From Bifidobacterium polysaccharolyticum (GTDB lineage: Bacteria; Actinomycetota; Actinomycetes; Actinomycetales; Bifidobacteriaceae), in contig NZ_JACFQG010000001.1 in the NCBI RefSeq assembly GCF_016101585.1, positions 434,001 through 498,000 on the forward strand: a stretch of DNA of 64,000 nucleotides, read 5' to 3'. The position numbers were made by a program, and so were the translations under genes. This document shows positions 48,458 to 58,405 of this stretch, piece after piece. Every line of letters starts with the position of its first letter. Within the stretch, counting starts at the first letter, position 1. Below the pieces are notes generated by a model. It worked only from the letters and a program-made list of their open reading frames with translations, was not told where the DNA came from and searched no databases.

Positions 48458-49027
48458 TCAGCCCCGCGAATGCAGGGCCCGATCCAGCTGGTCCAGAATC
48501 CTCATGACCGTGCCCCTGCGCACCTGCTCCCGGTCGCCATCCAAGTGCAACTCATAAGCATAGGTCCGGTAGGCATGGGACTGAAGGCCAGTCTCCATAC
48601 GGCCACCCATCACCCGGACTGGTAGGGCCAGACCGATGTAGACCAGTCCGGCAGGATCATCCCCATCAGGACCCGGACCAGCTACACCTGTAGTGGCCAT
48701 ACCGATAACCGTGTCCTCGTGCCCTGGCCGGGTGTAGAGCCTGGCCGTGCCCTCGGCCATCTCCTGGGCAACGCGTGGATGAACTGCGCCTTGGGTGGCC
48801 AGCAGGTCCTGATCCACCTTGAGGATGGCAGCCTTGGCGGCGATGTCGTAAGTGACGGCTGACCCAAGGAAGACGTCTGATGCGCCGGGGATCCTGACGA
48901 AAGCATCGGCCAGCAGCCCCCCGGTCAGCGATTCGGCAACGGCCAGCAACAGGCCCGAATCACGGCAGGTGTCGATAATCCTTCCAGCCAGGTCATCGCA
49001 GCGGCCCTGCATGCTCTTGCCAATCAT
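48458..49027 (-). CDS. cinA: CinA C-terminal domain protein (PncC, nicotinamide-nucleotide amidase type)
   Basis: A 189-residue stand-alone CinA C-terminal domain. It has AVAESLTGGLLADAFVRIPGAS, the GSAVTYDIAAKAAILKV block and GMATTGVAGPGPDGDDPAGLVYIGLA. Such proteins deamidate NMN to NaMN in NAD recycling. The ATG at 49027 overlaps the pgsA stop as ATGA, so it is translationally coupled. No N-terminal molybdopterin-binding-like domain is present, as is normal for this short form. Confidence 0.9.
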   Translation of the reverse strand: MIGKSMQGRCDDLAGRIIDTCRDSGLLLAVAESLTGGLLADAFVRIPGASDVFLGSAVTYDIAAKAAILKVDQDLLATQGAVHPRVAQEMAEGTARLYTRPGHEDTVIGMATTGVAGPGPDGDDPAGLVYIGLALPVRVMGGRMETGLQSHAYRTYAYELHLDGDREQVRRGTVMRILDQLDRALHSRG

Positions 49028-49629
49028 CGCCGCATCCCTATCACGTATTCCGCTCCTGAATAGAGGCAGAGGGCCAGGGCCACCAGAATTACCACGCGGG
49101 TGGTCACCAGGTACCAGGGCCAGACCGGCGACAGGGGCACCATGAGCATGCCCAGACCGATACATTCAAACAAGGTCTTGTATTTGCCAGCCTGGGAAGC
49201 GGCGATGACCCGTCCCTGCCTATTGATGACCAGAACCCGCAGCAGGGTAATGCCCAGCTCCCGCACCAGGAAGAGCAGGGTGACCCACCACCAGAGTTCG
49301 CCGAAGACGGATGCCACAACTAGCGCCGAGCAGATCAGCAACTTGTCGGCGATGGGATCCATGAGCTTACCCAGCTCGGTCACTTGATTGTACCGGCGGG
49401 CCAGCCACCCGTCCAGCTTGTCGGTCGAGGCGGCGAGGATGAAGAGCACTGCGGCGGTCCACCGCATACCAGGCCTGCGCTCCCCCCAGGGACCAGCCAT
49501 CAGATCCAGGGCGATGAAGATCAAGACCAGGAGGATACGGGTGTAGGTGACCAGATTTGGGGGTGAATTCCATCCTTCGAGAAGCCTGCGCCTCTCACGA
49601 CCGGTCTCTGACTCGGCATGCTCCTGCAT
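49024..49629 (-). CDS. pgsA: CDP-diacylglycerol-glycerol-3-phosphate 3-phosphatidyltransferase
   Basis: A 201-residue integral membrane CDP-alcohol phosphatidyltransferase, making phosphatidylglycerophosphate. The family signature D-x2-DG-x2-AR-x8-G-x3-D-x3-D is intact in DKLDGWLARR and LGKLMDPIADK. Several membrane segments are seen (ITLLRVLVI and WWWVTLLFLV regions). I start at the ATG at 49629 with AAGGAG five bases upstream; a GTG two codons earlier overlaps that site. Order ftsK-pgsA-cinA-clgR is conserved in actinobacteria. Confidence 0.93.
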   Translation of the reverse strand: MQEHAESETGRERRRLLEGWNSPPNLVTYTRILLVLIFIALDLMAGPWGERRPGMRWTAAVLFILAASTDKLDGWLARRYNQVTELGKLMDPIADKLLICSALVVASVFGELWWWVTLLFLVRELGITLLRVLVINRQGRVIAASQAGKYKTLFECIGLGMLMVPLSPVWPWYLVTTRVVILVALALCLYSGAEYVIGMRR

Positions 49630-49736
49630 TGCCACTCCTTATACGCGATACTGGTGCGCTCGGGCCGTCCAACAATACTTGCCGGGCGGCAGTTTCATCA
49701 TAACGGTAGACCAGGCCTAGCTTTTTGGACCAATGT

Positions 49737-52436
49737 TCAGCCCTGCGCTTGCTCATCCGGGGCGGAATCCATGGAGGTGGCGTCACCGCGGATGAAGGCC
49801 AGAGCCTGCTGCAGCTGCGGCGGCTGAATGAGCACCTCACGGGCCTTGGAACCCTCCGATGGCCCTACGATTCCCCTCGACTCCAGCAGGTCCATCAGCC
49901 TCCCTGCCCTGGCGAAGCCCACACGCAGCTTGCGCTGGAGCATGGAGGTGGATCCGAACTGTGTCGTCACCACCAGCTCGGCCGCCTGGAGCAGTTCGTC
50001 CATGTCGTCGCCGATCTCCTCCTGGATCTCATTCTTGTGGTCGGCCTTATCGGCCATCTGCTCAATGTCCTCGCGGTAGTGGGGCTTGCGCTGGGTGCGC
50101 ACATAATCCACCGCCTTGCGAATCTCGGACTCAGAAACCCAGGCTCCCTGGACACGGGTGGGCTTGGCCTGGCCCATGGGCAAGAAGAGGGCATCGCCCT
50201 GGCCGATCAGGGTTTCAGCGCCAGTGGCATCCAGAATGACTCGGGAATCCGTGGAGGAAGATGTGGCGAAAGCTAGCCTGGAGGGAATGTTGGCCTTGAT
50301 CAGGCCGGTGACCACATCCACTGAAGGCCGCTGGGTGGCCAGGACCAGGTGGACGCCGGCGGCACGCGCCAGCTGGGTGATCCGCTGAATGGAGCTTTCC
50401 ACGTCGTTCTTGGCCACCATCATCAGATCAGCCATCTCGTCGACGACCACGACCAGGTAGGGATAAGGGGCTACTTTGCGATTGGAACCGGCCGGGGCGT
50501 GGACCTTGCCCTCGCGCACGGCCTTGTTGAAGTCCTTGATGTGCCGGAATCCGAAGAACTGCAGGTCGTCGTAGCGGGCATCCATCTCCTTGACCACCCA
50601 CTCCAGGGCCTGGGCGGCCTTCTTGGGCTCGGTGATGATGGGCGTGAGCAGGTGGGGAATGCCGGCGTAGGCGCTCAGCTCCACGCGCTTGGGGTCCACC
50701 ATGATCAGGCGGACCTGCTCCGGCGTGGCCCGCATGATCAGCGAAACCAGCATGGAGTTGATGAAGCTTGACTTGCCCGAACCCGTAGCACCGGCCACCA
50801 GCAGGTGAGGCATCTTGGTCAAGTCGGCGGTCACATAGTGGCCCTCCACGTCCTTGCCCACGGCCGTCATCATGGGGTTGTCGTCCTGCTGGGCCTTGTC
50901 GGAGCGCAGCACGTCGCCCAGGTGGACGATCTCGCGGTCCACGTTGGGAATTTCGATGCCGATGGCCGACTTGCCGGGGATGGGCGAGAGGATGCGCACG
51001 TCCGAGCTGGCCACCGCGTAGGCGATGTTGCGCTGAAGGTTGGTGACCTTCTCCACCTTGACGCCCGGGCCCAACTCCACCTCGTACTGGGTGACCGAGG
51101 GACCGCGCAGGAAGCCCACCACCTTGGCGTCCACGTCGAACTGCTGGAAGGTTGATTGCAGGGCCTTGATGACCGCATCGTTGGCCGAGGTCCTGACAGC
51201 GTGAGGCTTGCCTTTGACCAGCAGGTCCGTGCTGGGCAGTACATAGGGCCGGCTCTCGTCTACCTGGCGAGCATCGGAGGAGCTTGAAGCGTCGGCAGCC
51301 TGGGTCTGGTCCCCTGCTCCCGGAGCGGTCTGGGCTTCCATCTGCACGGTGTCGGCTGCAGCTGCGGCAGCGGCCCATGGATCCGATGCTCCCACGCCGG
51401 ACAGGGCGGCCGCATCCACCTTGGGGTGCCCCTGCTCCCTGGCATCCAGAAGGGCGGCCGTAGCCGGGGCCTCCACCGCAGGCATGTTCTGTGTGGACAC
51501 CTGGTCGGCTTCGGGACCCTGCACCAACTGATCACCCTGGTCAGCCCCCTCCAGCGAAGCCGCCTGGGAGAAGGGCTCATCAGCCTCGTAACGCTCAAGA
51601 TGGGTGTCCGTATCCTTGCCGATACGGCCATGCAGCAAGCGACTGAACCATCCTGCCAACCCGCCCCGGCCGGAGTCCTTGGCAACCTCCTGATCCGGCT
51701 CCTGGTGGATGGGCACGCCGGGAGCCAGGGGCAGGGTGTCATCCCCCAGCCTGACCTCGTTGGGAGCGGTCGGCGCGGAAGCCGAGCTGGAGGCATTGGT
51801 CCTCTTGCCTCGCAGCCAGGCCATCAGGTCGCTCATATGGAATCTAAAGGTGATGAAGAGACCGAAAATGGCCACAAGGACAAAGATGATGACGGCGAAG
51901 ACCTTGGACAGCCCCCAGGCCAGGGGCGATCCCAGGACAAACCCCAGAAGGCCACCTGAATCACTTATGGCCTTCATGTCGAAGCCCCGATAATCCGAGG
52001 CCTTGAGAACGTCAAGAATGGAACAGACCGACCAGAGCACCATCATGAGACCGCCCACCACAGGCAGGTTGCCGGCCTCGCGCCCGGTGTAACAGACCAG
52101 CCGGAAGGCTGCAAAGAGCAGGACCACCGGCAGGATGATGCTGCAGAGTCCCAGAACGCCCGCAGCCAGGGCGTGCAGTCCCCGCCCCAGGAAGCCGTTG
52201 ACGCGGAACCATTCGCTGGCACAGAAAAGCACGGCCAGAATGACCAGCACGAAGCAGAGCCCGTCCTTGCGGTAGGCGGAGTTGTCGCCGTTTTTGCCGG
52301 CCACCGCACGCACCAGGGATCCCAAGCCCCGGGGCAGGGCCAGCAAGGCCTTGTGCCAGAAGGGTTCCGAGTCCTGGCTCTCCTTGGATGTGGTCCGGCC
52401 GCGACCGCGTGCGTCTGCTTGCTGCTTACGTGTCAT
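49737..52436 (-). CDS. ftsK: DNA translocase FtsK/SpoIIIE
   Basis: An 899-residue septal DNA pump. Four to five membrane segments occupy about residues 60-200 ([36 protein letters not shown]). An Ala/Asp/Gln-rich linker extends to about 400. The motor has Walker [17 protein letters not shown] near 548, [14 protein letters not shown] and [12 protein letters not shown]. The gamma winged-helix domain at the end ([21 protein letters not shown]) reads KOPS-like sequences in homologs. It is divergent from the Fic gene. Confidence 0.95.
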   Translation of the reverse strand: MTRKQQADARGRGRTTSKESQDSEPFWHKALLALPRGLGSLVRAVAGKNGDNSAYRKDGLCFVLVILAVLFCASEWFRVNGFLGRGLHALAAGVLGLCSIILPVVLLFAAFRLVCYTGREAGNLPVVGGLMMVLWSVCSILDVLKASDYRGFDMKAISDSGGLLGFVLGSPLAWGLSKVFAVIIFVLVAIFGLFITFRFHMSDLMAWLRGKRTNASSSASAPTAPNEVRLGDDTLPLAPGVPIHQEPDQEVAKDSGRGGLAGWFSRLLHGRIGKDTDTHLERYEADEPFSQAASLEGADQGDQLVQGPEADQVSTQNMPAVEAPATAALLDAREQGHPKVDAAALSGVGASDPWAAAAAAADTVQMEAQTAPGAGDQTQAADASSSSDARQVDESRPYVLPSTDLLVKGKPHAVRTSANDAVIKALQSTFQQFDVDAKVVGFLRGPSVTQYEVELGPGVKVEKVTNLQRNIAYAVASSDVRILSPIPGKSAIGIEIPNVDREIVHLGDVLRSDKAQQDDNPMMTAVGKDVEGHYVTADLTKMPHLLVAGATGSGKSSFINSMLVSLIMRATPEQVRLIMVDPKRVELSAYAGIPHLLTPIITEPKKAAQALEWVVKEMDARYDDLQFFGFRHIKDFNKAVREGKVHAPAGSNRKVAPYPYLVVVVDEMADLMMVAKNDVESSIQRITQLARAAGVHLVLATQRPSVDVVTGLIKANIPSRLAFATSSSTDSRVILDATGAETLIGQGDALFLPMGQAKPTRVQGAWVSESEIRKAVDYVRTQRKPHYREDIEQMADKADHKNEIQEEIGDDMDELLQAAELVVTTQFGSTSMLQRKLRVGFARAGRLMDLLESRGIVGPSEGSKAREVLIQPPQLQQALAFIRGDATSMDSAPDEQAQG

Positions 52437-52536
52437 AACCCCTTCAGCCTACCCAGAACCCCAGTCCGCGTCGGGCCCGACCGATCAGTGTGCACAACTC
52501 TTCCAGACGTGGGCCTGCAGGGCTAGCATCGTTGGC

Positions 52537-53268
52537 ATGACACCAGCCGAACGTCAGAGCGCCGTGGCCTTCGCCCTGCGCAACCTGCTTTTGGATGACC
52601 GTCAGCCCGGTCCTTGGGCCCTTCAGGTGGCCAGCGACTTTATGGCGGGCAGAAGGCAGGCCGAGGCGCTGGCCGATCAGGCCCGACGCTTGGAGGCCGA
52701 AGGTGGCAGCAAGAACGCCGGGGAGAATGCCCCGACGGATGCCCTCTTTCTGCGGACCATCCTGGTCTGTCAGCGGCCTTGGGCGACTGAGGGCGATCTC
52801 GCAGAGCTGCGGGCCATCCACCGCCGACTGCTGCCCGGCCTGTCAGAAGAACAGATCCTGCGCCGATCTCAACCAGACGACGACGCCAGTCTGTACCCGG
52901 CATCCATGCTGGAGCAGGGAGCAGCAGCCATCGGTCAGGAACTGGCTACCGAACGCAACCTGGCCAGCCTGGACCGCCCGGTCTTCGTTGAGCGCCTGGC
53001 CCACTACTACGATGAACTCTCCTACCTGCATCCCTTCGCCGACTGTGACGGTATGACCCTGCGCATCTTCCTCTCGCGCCTTTCCCACGATGCCGGCTGG
53101 GACCTGGACTGGGGACGGGCCGATCCGACCGCCCACCGCCGGGCCCTCCAGCGAGCGCTCCGGTGCAGCACCGACGACCTGCAGGCCCTGATTGCGGGCA
53201 TGGTCCGTCCGGTCAACCCAACCAGGATATTTCTGATCGCCGGATGGGACCAGGGCCCAGCCCACTGA
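52537..53268 (+). CDS. Fic-domain protein with degenerate catalytic motif
   Basis: A 243-residue protein whose core looks like a Fic fold. Its signature reads LHPFADCDGMTLRIFLSRL near residue 164, against HPFx(D/E)GNGRxxR in active AMP-transferases. The His, Pro, Phe, Asp and last Arg align, but the GN positions are C-D and the catalytic first Arg is Met. That predicts weak, altered or no AMPylation. No inhibitory (S/T)xxxE(G/N) helix was recognised. The ATG follows a TAGCAT box by seven bases with no ribosome site, so the message may be leaderless. It is convergent with the MerR gene. Confidence 0.7.
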   Translation: MTPAERQSAVAFALRNLLLDDRQPGPWALQVASDFMAGRRQAEALADQARRLEAEGGSKNAGENAPTDALFLRTILVCQRPWATEGDLAELRAIHRRLLPGLSEEQILRRSQPDDDASLYPASMLEQGAAAIGQELATERNLASLDRPVFVERLAHYYDELSYLHPFADCDGMTLRIFLSRLSHDAGWDLDWGRADPTAHRRALQRALRCSTDDLQALIAGMVRPVNPTRIFLIAGWDQGPAH

Positions 53269-53278
53269 GCCGACAGCC

Positions 53279-53800
53279 TCAGCCTGCCAGCCGCTCGTTA
53301 CCGCTGCGCTTGGCGGCCTCGATGATCTGGGCACTCTGGTTGATCAGTTCTGTCGCCCCAGCCTGGTCGTGGTCGCGGATGTGCCCCCAGTATTTTATTT
53401 TGAGCTGCACATACCGCTTCCGTGCGCGCAGGTCGGCCATCTGCTGGCTCAGCCGCCGTCCCTGCTCGGCTAGGAGCTCAATCTGCCTTCCGGCGGTCTC
53501 AGCTCCCCCGGCGCGGTTGCCCAGATACTCCCGCATGTGCTCCAGGGACATGCCCGTGGCGCTCAAGCAGGAGATGGTCTCCAACAGGTCCAGATCCTTC
53601 TGGTTGTAGCAGCGGTGGCCACTTGAGGGATCCCTGGCGATGGGCGGAATGATGCCGATGGTCTCGTAATAGCGCAGAGTGGTCTCTGGCATTCCCGACA
53701 TGAGCGAGGCCTGTCGGATGGTGTACCAAGGCCCGGATTCCTGGTTGACCTGAATTTGAGGGGTCTGGGTTTCAGCCTGAGGCTGCATGATGGTGGTCAT
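53279..53800 (-). CDS. MerR-family transcriptional regulator
   Basis: A 173-residue regulator. The MerR DNA-binding domain begins YTIRQASLMSGMPETTLRYYETIGIIPPIARDPSSGHRCYNQKDLDLLE; a long dimerisation helix follows (residues about 95-150). No cysteine sensor cluster is present: the only cysteines are in HRCYNQ and TISCLS, so a metal ligand is not obvious. The inducer is unknown. Start at 53800 (MTTIMQPQ) lies just after a good -10 box and could be nearly leaderless. Its promoter carries a perfect palindrome and overlaps the end of miaA. Confidence 0.88.
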   Translation of the reverse strand: MTTIMQPQAETQTPQIQVNQESGPWYTIRQASLMSGMPETTLRYYETIGIIPPIARDPSSGHRCYNQKDLDLLETISCLSATGMSLEHMREYLGNRAGGAETAGRQIELLAEQGRRLSQQMADLRARKRYVQLKIKYWGHIRDHDQAGATELINQSAQIIEAAKRSGNERLAG

Positions 53801-53808
53801 ACTCGTCC

Positions 53809-53838
53809 AGCCTAGGAACTTCAAGTACTTGAAGTCAA
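53809..53838 (-). promoter_or_regulatory. MerR-type promoter/operator with 18-bp palindrome
   Basis: On the minus strand TTGACT (53838-53833), an 18-base spacer and TAGGCT (53814-53809) form a promoter. The perfect palindrome ACTTCAAGTACTTGAAGT (53818-53835) fills the spacer, the classic position for a MerR activator. It suggests autoregulation. The -35 overlaps the miaA stop codon. Confidence 0.75.
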
Positions 53839-54863
53839 AGCGCGCCCAGATGGTGTCTGGTCACCCTCCCCTTGTCCGATTGGTCGGCCTGAGCATCCGC
53901 CTGGTCGAAGCAGCCTCGGTCGGACTGGTCCACCAGGTCCAGGGCCTGTTCAGCCAGGTCCGGGGCCAGGGCATTCAGCCAGTGGATGCGCGGATCCCTG
54001 CCGAACCAGCCCATTTGCTTGCGGGCCAGGCGCTTGGTCTTCTGCGCTATCAGCTCGAAGGCGGCATCCAGGTCGGTGCGGCCGTCCAGGTAGTCAAGAA
54101 TCTGCTGATAGCCCAGGGCGCGTGAGGCCGTAGTCCCCAGGCGGTTGCGTAACCCTCGCACCTCGTCAACAAGCCCCTGATCGCGCATGGCCTGGGTACG
54201 CTGGTCGATTCTGTGGTCCAGCTCCTCCCGGTGCAGATCCAGTCCCAGCTGCAGGGCGGGCAGCAGGTAGCGGTATCGGGGCAGACTGGCCGAATAGGGC
54301 CGTCCGGTAATCTCCATGACTTCCAGAGCCCGCACGGTCCTCCGTACATTCCTAGGATCCATCCGGGCCGCAGCCTCCGGGTCCCGGTCCTGGAGCTCGC
54401 GGAAGAGCAGGCCGGGGCCCTCCTCTTGGGCCCGCTCCTCCAGCCTGGCCCTGACCGCCGGATCGGTGCCGGGGAAGGACAGATCGTCGATGACAGCCCG
54501 GGTATAGAGCCCGGATCCGCCCACCAAGATTGGCCTGATTCCCTGCGCCCGCAGGTCAGCTATCAGGGACCGGGCCATGGTCTGGAAGCGGGCCACGCTC
54601 ATGGCCTCCTCCGGCTCGATGATGTCGATCAGGTGGTGGACCACCGCCTGCCGCTCCTGGGCCGAAGGTTTGGCCGTGCCCACATCCATTCCCCGGTACA
54701 TCTGGTAGGCATCGGCATTGACGATCTGAGCCTCCTGCCCGCGCTTTTGGAGAGCTTGTGCCAGGGCCACGCCCAGGTCAGTCTTGCCCGAGGCCGTGGG
54801 ACCCACGATAGAGACGATACGTGGCCCCTCCCCGGCAGGCTGCTCCGGTTCAGCGGATGTCAT
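53835..54863 (-). CDS. miaA: tRNA dimethylallyltransferase
   Basis: Adds the isopentenyl group to A37 of tRNAs reading UNN codons. The 342-residue enzyme has the P-loop [16 protein letters not shown], the [19 protein letters not shown] block, [13 protein letters not shown] and [14 protein letters not shown]-like ([15 protein letters not shown]) followed by ALGYQQ. The C-terminal 30 residues ([19 protein letters not shown]) are an unusual polar tail. Its start overlaps the miaB end by 14 bases, so miaB-miaA is an operon. Its last codons contain part of the MerR operator. Confidence 0.95.
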   Translation of the reverse strand: MTSAEPEQPAGEGPRIVSIVGPTASGKTDLGVALAQALQKRGQEAQIVNADAYQMYRGMDVGTAKPSAQERQAVVHHLIDIIEPEEAMSVARFQTMARSLIADLRAQGIRPILVGGSGLYTRAVIDDLSFPGTDPAVRARLEERAQEEGPGLLFRELQDRDPEAAARMDPRNVRRTVRALEVMEITGRPYSASLPRYRYLLPALQLGLDLHREELDHRIDQRTQAMRDQGLVDEVRGLRNRLGTTASRALGYQQILDYLDGRTDLDAAFELIAQKTKRLARKQMGWFGRDPRIHWLNALAPDLAEQALDLVDQSDRGCFDQADAQADQSDKGRVTRHHLGAL

Positions 54864-56250
54864 AAACCTGACCTACCTGGGGATCCGGATCAGCAATCAG
54901 ATAGTGGGGTCCGGCCTGGGTGACGGTGCAGGTCACGAGGTCCCCGGGCTTTGGCGCAGGCATCCCCTTGGGCACGCCGACGTGGACCAGCACGCCGGTG
55001 CGCTCATGCCCGGTCACCCGATGGGTGCTGCCGTCATGCCGACCGTGCCCGTCGCCGATGAGTACCTCCACCTGCCTGCCCAGGAAGGCCTGCATGTGCT
55101 CCATGGTGATGGACTCCTGCAGGGCCTGCAACCGTTCGAACCTGTCCTGAACCACGGCCTTGGGCAACTGGGGCATGCGCGCGGCCGGCGTGCCCGGACG
55201 GGGCGAATACTCAAAGATGTAGGCCGATGAGAAGCGCGCCCGGCGCACCACATCCATGGTGGCCTGGAAGTCCTCCTCGGTCTCTCCGGGGAAACCTACG
55301 ATGATGTCGGTGGTGATCAGGGCATCGGGCATGGCGGCCCGCACCTTGTCAAGTATGTCCAGAAAACGCTGGGACCGGTAGGAGCGCCTCATGGCCCGCA
55401 GAATCCGGTCCGAGCCCGACTGCAGGGGCATGTGCAGCTGGTGCATGACTGTGGGCGTCTCGGCCATGGCCGCGATCACATCGTCGGTGAAGGCCGCAGG
55501 GTGGGGCGAAGTGAAGCGGATCCGCTCCAGCCCAGGCACCTGGCCGCAGGCGCGCAGAAGCCGAGCGAAGGCGTAGCGATCCCCCGTGGACCAGCCGTAG
55601 GAGTTTACGTTCTGCCCCAGCAGAGTCACCTGGCGGGCCCCGGATCGCACGCAGTCCTCAACCTCCTGCAGAATGTCGTCCATGGACCGGTCCCGCTCCC
55701 GCCCGCGCACGGAGGGCACGATGCAGAAGGTGCAGGTGTTGTTGCAGCCGACCGATATGGACACCCAGGCCTGCGAGCGCGAGGATCTGACCGCCGGCAG
55801 CCTCCCGGGCAGATCCCGCAACTCCTCAGAAACCCCCACCTGGGGTCGCCCGTCCCTGCGAGCCTTGTCCAGCAAGCCGGGCAACGAGCCAATGTCCCTC
55901 GTGCCAAAGACCGCATCCACCCAGGGCGCCGCCTTTACGATCCGCTCCCGGTCCTTCTGGGCCATGCAGCCGCCCACAGCGATGCGCGTGTCGGGCTTGT
56001 GCTGCTTGAACCTGTGCCAGCGTCCGATGGTCCCGTACATGCGCTGGGTGGCGTTGTCGCGTACGGCGCAAGTGTTGAGCACCATCACATCCACCTCGCG
56101 CGCGCGAACCTGCTCGGGCGTAGCCTGCTGGTAGCCCTGGTCCCGGAGCACCCCGGCGATCCGCTCGGAATCGTGCTCGTTCATCTGGCAGCCCAGGGTC
56201 CGTACATAGTAGACGCCCCTGCTGTCCTTACGCTGAGCGGTCACGCTCAT
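54850..56250 (-). CDS. miaB: tRNA-2-methylthio-N6-dimethylallyladenosine synthase
   Basis: A radical-SAM methylthiotransferase that acts after MiaA on the same A37. The N-terminal UPF0004 domain supplies three cluster cysteines ([28 protein letters not shown]). The radical-SAM motif is CNNTCTFC (Cx3Cx2C), and a TRAM domain is at the C-terminus (about residues 395-460). All six cysteines are present. The start at 56250 ([18 protein letters not shown]) is the best guess; ATGs at 56268 and 56307 are alternatives with no better ribosome site. Confidence 0.94.
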   Translation of the reverse strand: MSVTAQRKDSRGVYYVRTLGCQMNEHDSERIAGVLRDQGYQQATPEQVRAREVDVMVLNTCAVRDNATQRMYGTIGRWHRFKQHKPDTRIAVGGCMAQKDRERIVKAAPWVDAVFGTRDIGSLPGLLDKARRDGRPQVGVSEELRDLPGRLPAVRSSRSQAWVSISVGCNNTCTFCIVPSVRGRERDRSMDDILQEVEDCVRSGARQVTLLGQNVNSYGWSTGDRYAFARLLRACGQVPGLERIRFTSPHPAAFTDDVIAAMAETPTVMHQLHMPLQSGSDRILRAMRRSYRSQRFLDILDKVRAAMPDALITTDIIVGFPGETEEDFQATMDVVRRARFSSAYIFEYSPRPGTPAARMPQLPKAVVQDRFERLQALQESITMEHMQAFLGRQVEVLIGDGHGRHDGSTHRVTGHERTGVLVHVGVPKGMPAPKPGDLVTCTVTQAGPHYLIADPDPQVGQVYDIR

Positions 56251-56362
56251 ACCCTCGCCTGCTTCCATAAGCCATGATTGTATGCGCAGGTCGGGTCCCG
56301 CGGCCATCGGGGCCTGTGCGTACCATGAGTCTTGGTTACGAACGGCGGCATGGGAGGTTCAT

Positions 56363-57112
56363 GTGATACTTGACCGTAACAGTGCCATGAGCGCATCCGA
56401 AATGAAGCAGCGACTGTCAGACTTGGACGAAAAGGACCGTCCCAAGCTGGACATCGACGAGATAACGGAATTCGTCAATCTCATGCAGACCTACGAGGGG
56501 GCCATGTACGAGATTTCGACCAAGCTGGACGTGCTGGACACCGAGTTCCAGGTCCGGTTCAGTCACAACCCCATCCACCACATGGAGCGTCGACTCAAGA
56601 GCGTGGACTCCCTGATCGGCAAGCTGCACCGCAAGAACCTGCCCGTCACCATCCCCTCGGTGCGCGATCACATCTTCGACGTGGCCGGCGTGCGCGTCAT
56701 CTGCAACTACCGGGACGACGTCTACTCGGTCTCCCGCTATCTCTCCGACCAGTCGGACATCCAGGTGCTGAGGGTCAAGGACTACATCCGCAACCCTAAG
56801 ATGAACGGCTACCGCAGCCTGCACGTCATCTACGCCGTGCCGGTCTTCCTGACCTCTGGTCCCCACTACACGCCGGTCGAGGTGCAGTTCCGCACCATCG
56901 CCATGGACTACTGGGCTTCCCTGGAGCACCAGCTGCGCTACAAGTCCGACCTGCCAGACGCCCGCCTGGCCGAACATTCGCAGACCCTGCTGGACTGCGC
57001 CCGCTCCCTGCAGAACATCGAGGTGCAGATGCAGTCCATCCACCGAGACATTTCAGGTTCGCCCCAGGAGCAGGAGTCCGACGACGAAGCCATCAGTGGG
57101 AATAACGATTAG
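56363..57112 (+). CDS. Small alarmone synthetase (RelQ/YjbM type)
   Basis: A single-domain GTP pyrophosphokinase, 249 residues, making (p)ppGpp without a hydrolase domain. Conserved blocks: IHHMERRLKSVDSLIGKL, IFDVAGVRVICNYRDDVY, VKDYIRNPKMNGYRSLHVIY and VEVQFRTIAMDYWASLEHQL. The catalytic Glu in VEVQFRT is kept. The GTG start at 56363 has GGAGG five bases upstream; an ATG at 56387 is an alternative. It works alongside the long Rel at 15946. It is divergent from miaB. Confidence 0.9.
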   Translation: MILDRNSAMSASEMKQRLSDLDEKDRPKLDIDEITEFVNLMQTYEGAMYEISTKLDVLDTEFQVRFSHNPIHHMERRLKSVDSLIGKLHRKNLPVTIPSVRDHIFDVAGVRVICNYRDDVYSVSRYLSDQSDIQVLRVKDYIRNPKMNGYRSLHVIYAVPVFLTSGPHYTPVEVQFRTIAMDYWASLEHQLRYKSDLPDARLAEHSQTLLDCARSLQNIEVQMQSIHRDISGSPQEQESDDEAISGNND

Positions 57113-57182
57113 CTGAATCCTCACAAATCCTTTACCATAGGAATCAGGCCAGGTGGAAGGGTTGGGGCTTCTGCCGGGTCCC

Positions 57183-57220
57183 GGGAGGAGGCCCCGCCTT
57201 CAAGGTCGGGTCTCCTCCTG
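57183..57220. terminator. Hairpin between relQ-like gene and aldo-keto reductase
   Basis: AGGAGGCCCCGCC and its near complement GGTCGGGTCTCCTCCT flank a TTCAA loop, giving a stable stem with small mismatches. The two flanking genes converge, so it may end both. No clear T tract follows on either strand. Confidence 0.5.
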
Positions 57221-57232
57221 TACCACCATCAC

Positions 57233-58072
57233 TCAGAAGTCGAAGTTGTCGGGATCCGCGCCTGTGCGCTCGTCCCTGTTCATGGCGGTGATGGCCTTCA
57301 TATCCTCATCACTCAGCTCGAAGTCGAAAACCTGCGCGTTCTGCTCAATCCGCTCCTTGTGGGTGGACTTTGGGATGACGATGACCCCACGCTGCAGGTG
57401 CCAGCGCAGCACAATCTGCGCCGGGGAGCGGTCATAGCGCTCGGCCATGGTCTTGAGCCTGGGATCGGCCAGCAGGTTGCCGCCGGTGCCTCCCAATGGG
57501 CTGTAGGCCTCCACATCCACGCGCAGGGTGCCATGGCAGTAGTCGATCAGGTCGTCGTTGACGAACTGGGGCGAGGACTCGATCTGGTCGACCGCCGGCT
57601 TGGTGCCGCTGATGGTGTGCAGCTCGTCCAGGTGGTGCTTCTGGAAGTTGCAGACCCCGATGGCCCGCACCCGCCGCTGGGTGTAGAGCTCCTCCATGTC
57701 CTCCCAAGCCTGCTGCCAGCCCTTGGCGGGCCAGTGGATCAGGTAGAGGTCCAGGTAGTCCACACCCAGCCGGTCCAGGCTCTCTTTGAAAGCCTCTTTG
57801 GTGCGTCCCGCACGGATGTCGTCATTCCAAAGCTTGGTGGTCAGGAAGACATCCCGCCGGTCGACACCAGAGCGACGCAGACCCTCCCCCACTGACTGCT
57901 CGTTGCCGTAGATCATGGCGGTGTCGATGTGGCGATAGCCCGCCTGCAGGGCCCAGGTGACGGCCTGGCTGGTGGCCTCGCCGTCGGGTGTTTGGAAGAC
58001 CCCAAGCCCCAGCTGGGGGATGCTGACCCCGTTGTTGAGGGTGATGACGGTATCGGTGACGTTTCCTGTCAT
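57233..58072 (-). CDS. Aldo-keto reductase
   Basis: A 279-residue NADPH-dependent oxidoreductase of the AKR family, resembling 2,5-diketo-gluconate reductases. The catalytic tetrad is in place: Asp and Tyr in HIDTAMIYGNE, Lys in VFLTTKLWND, His in LYLIHWP. The nucleotide-binding end has VIPKSTHKERIEQNAQVFDF. The natural substrate is not predictable from sequence. The ATG at 58072 has AAGGAG nine bases upstream. Downstream is a shared hairpin with the RelQ-like gene; upstream is the long regulatory gap before the surface protein. Confidence 0.92.
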   Translation of the reverse strand: MTGNVTDTVITLNNGVSIPQLGLGVFQTPDGEATSQAVTWALQAGYRHIDTAMIYGNEQSVGEGLRRSGVDRRDVFLTTKLWNDDIRAGRTKEAFKESLDRLGVDYLDLYLIHWPAKGWQQAWEDMEELYTQRRVRAIGVCNFQKHHLDELHTISGTKPAVDQIESSPQFVNDDLIDYCHGTLRVDVEAYSPLGGTGGNLLADPRLKTMAERYDRSPAQIVLRWHLQRGVIVIPKSTHKERIEQNAQVFDFELSDEDMKAITAMNRDERTGADPDNFDF

Positions 58073-58405
58073 ATAGGCATACTCCTTGTCGACCAATCGA
58101 AGGTCGCGACGTGTTGTGTTTATTCTAGCTGGCAGGCAAGATGGAAAAATGCCAATCACGACTTTATCGATTGGCGGCTGCTGCACACGCCTAACTTTAT
58201 GCACTTTATGCATTTACAACTCGCACATTATCTGTTGTCTTGGTGGTAGGGTAAAGGGCGGGATGTCGAGAGACGACTGGCTTCCGCCGGGATTCGCGCA
58301 ATCTGATACACATCTTACGTCGGCAGGCAGAAGGGCTTCCGACAGGCAGAACTTTAGGAGGCAAACGGCGCTGATTCTGCATGGTGCCGGTGGGGGGTTG
58401 GTGTC
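58073..58405. promoter_or_regulatory. Divergent intergenic region with repeats
   Basis: This 333-base gap separates the aldo-keto reductase from the surface protein, transcribed apart. It holds an inverted repeat GCCAATC (58151-58157)/GATTGGC (58169-58175) and a tandem repeat of ACTTTATGC (58194-58202, 58203-58211) in an AT-rich patch. A TAGAAT box on the minus strand near 58131 could serve the reductase. I see no coding sequence or RNA gene. Confidence 0.5.

Noticed and set aside
53285-53609. Plus-strand frames opposite the MerR gene
   Set aside because: They lack start signals and are antisense to a clear MerR domain.
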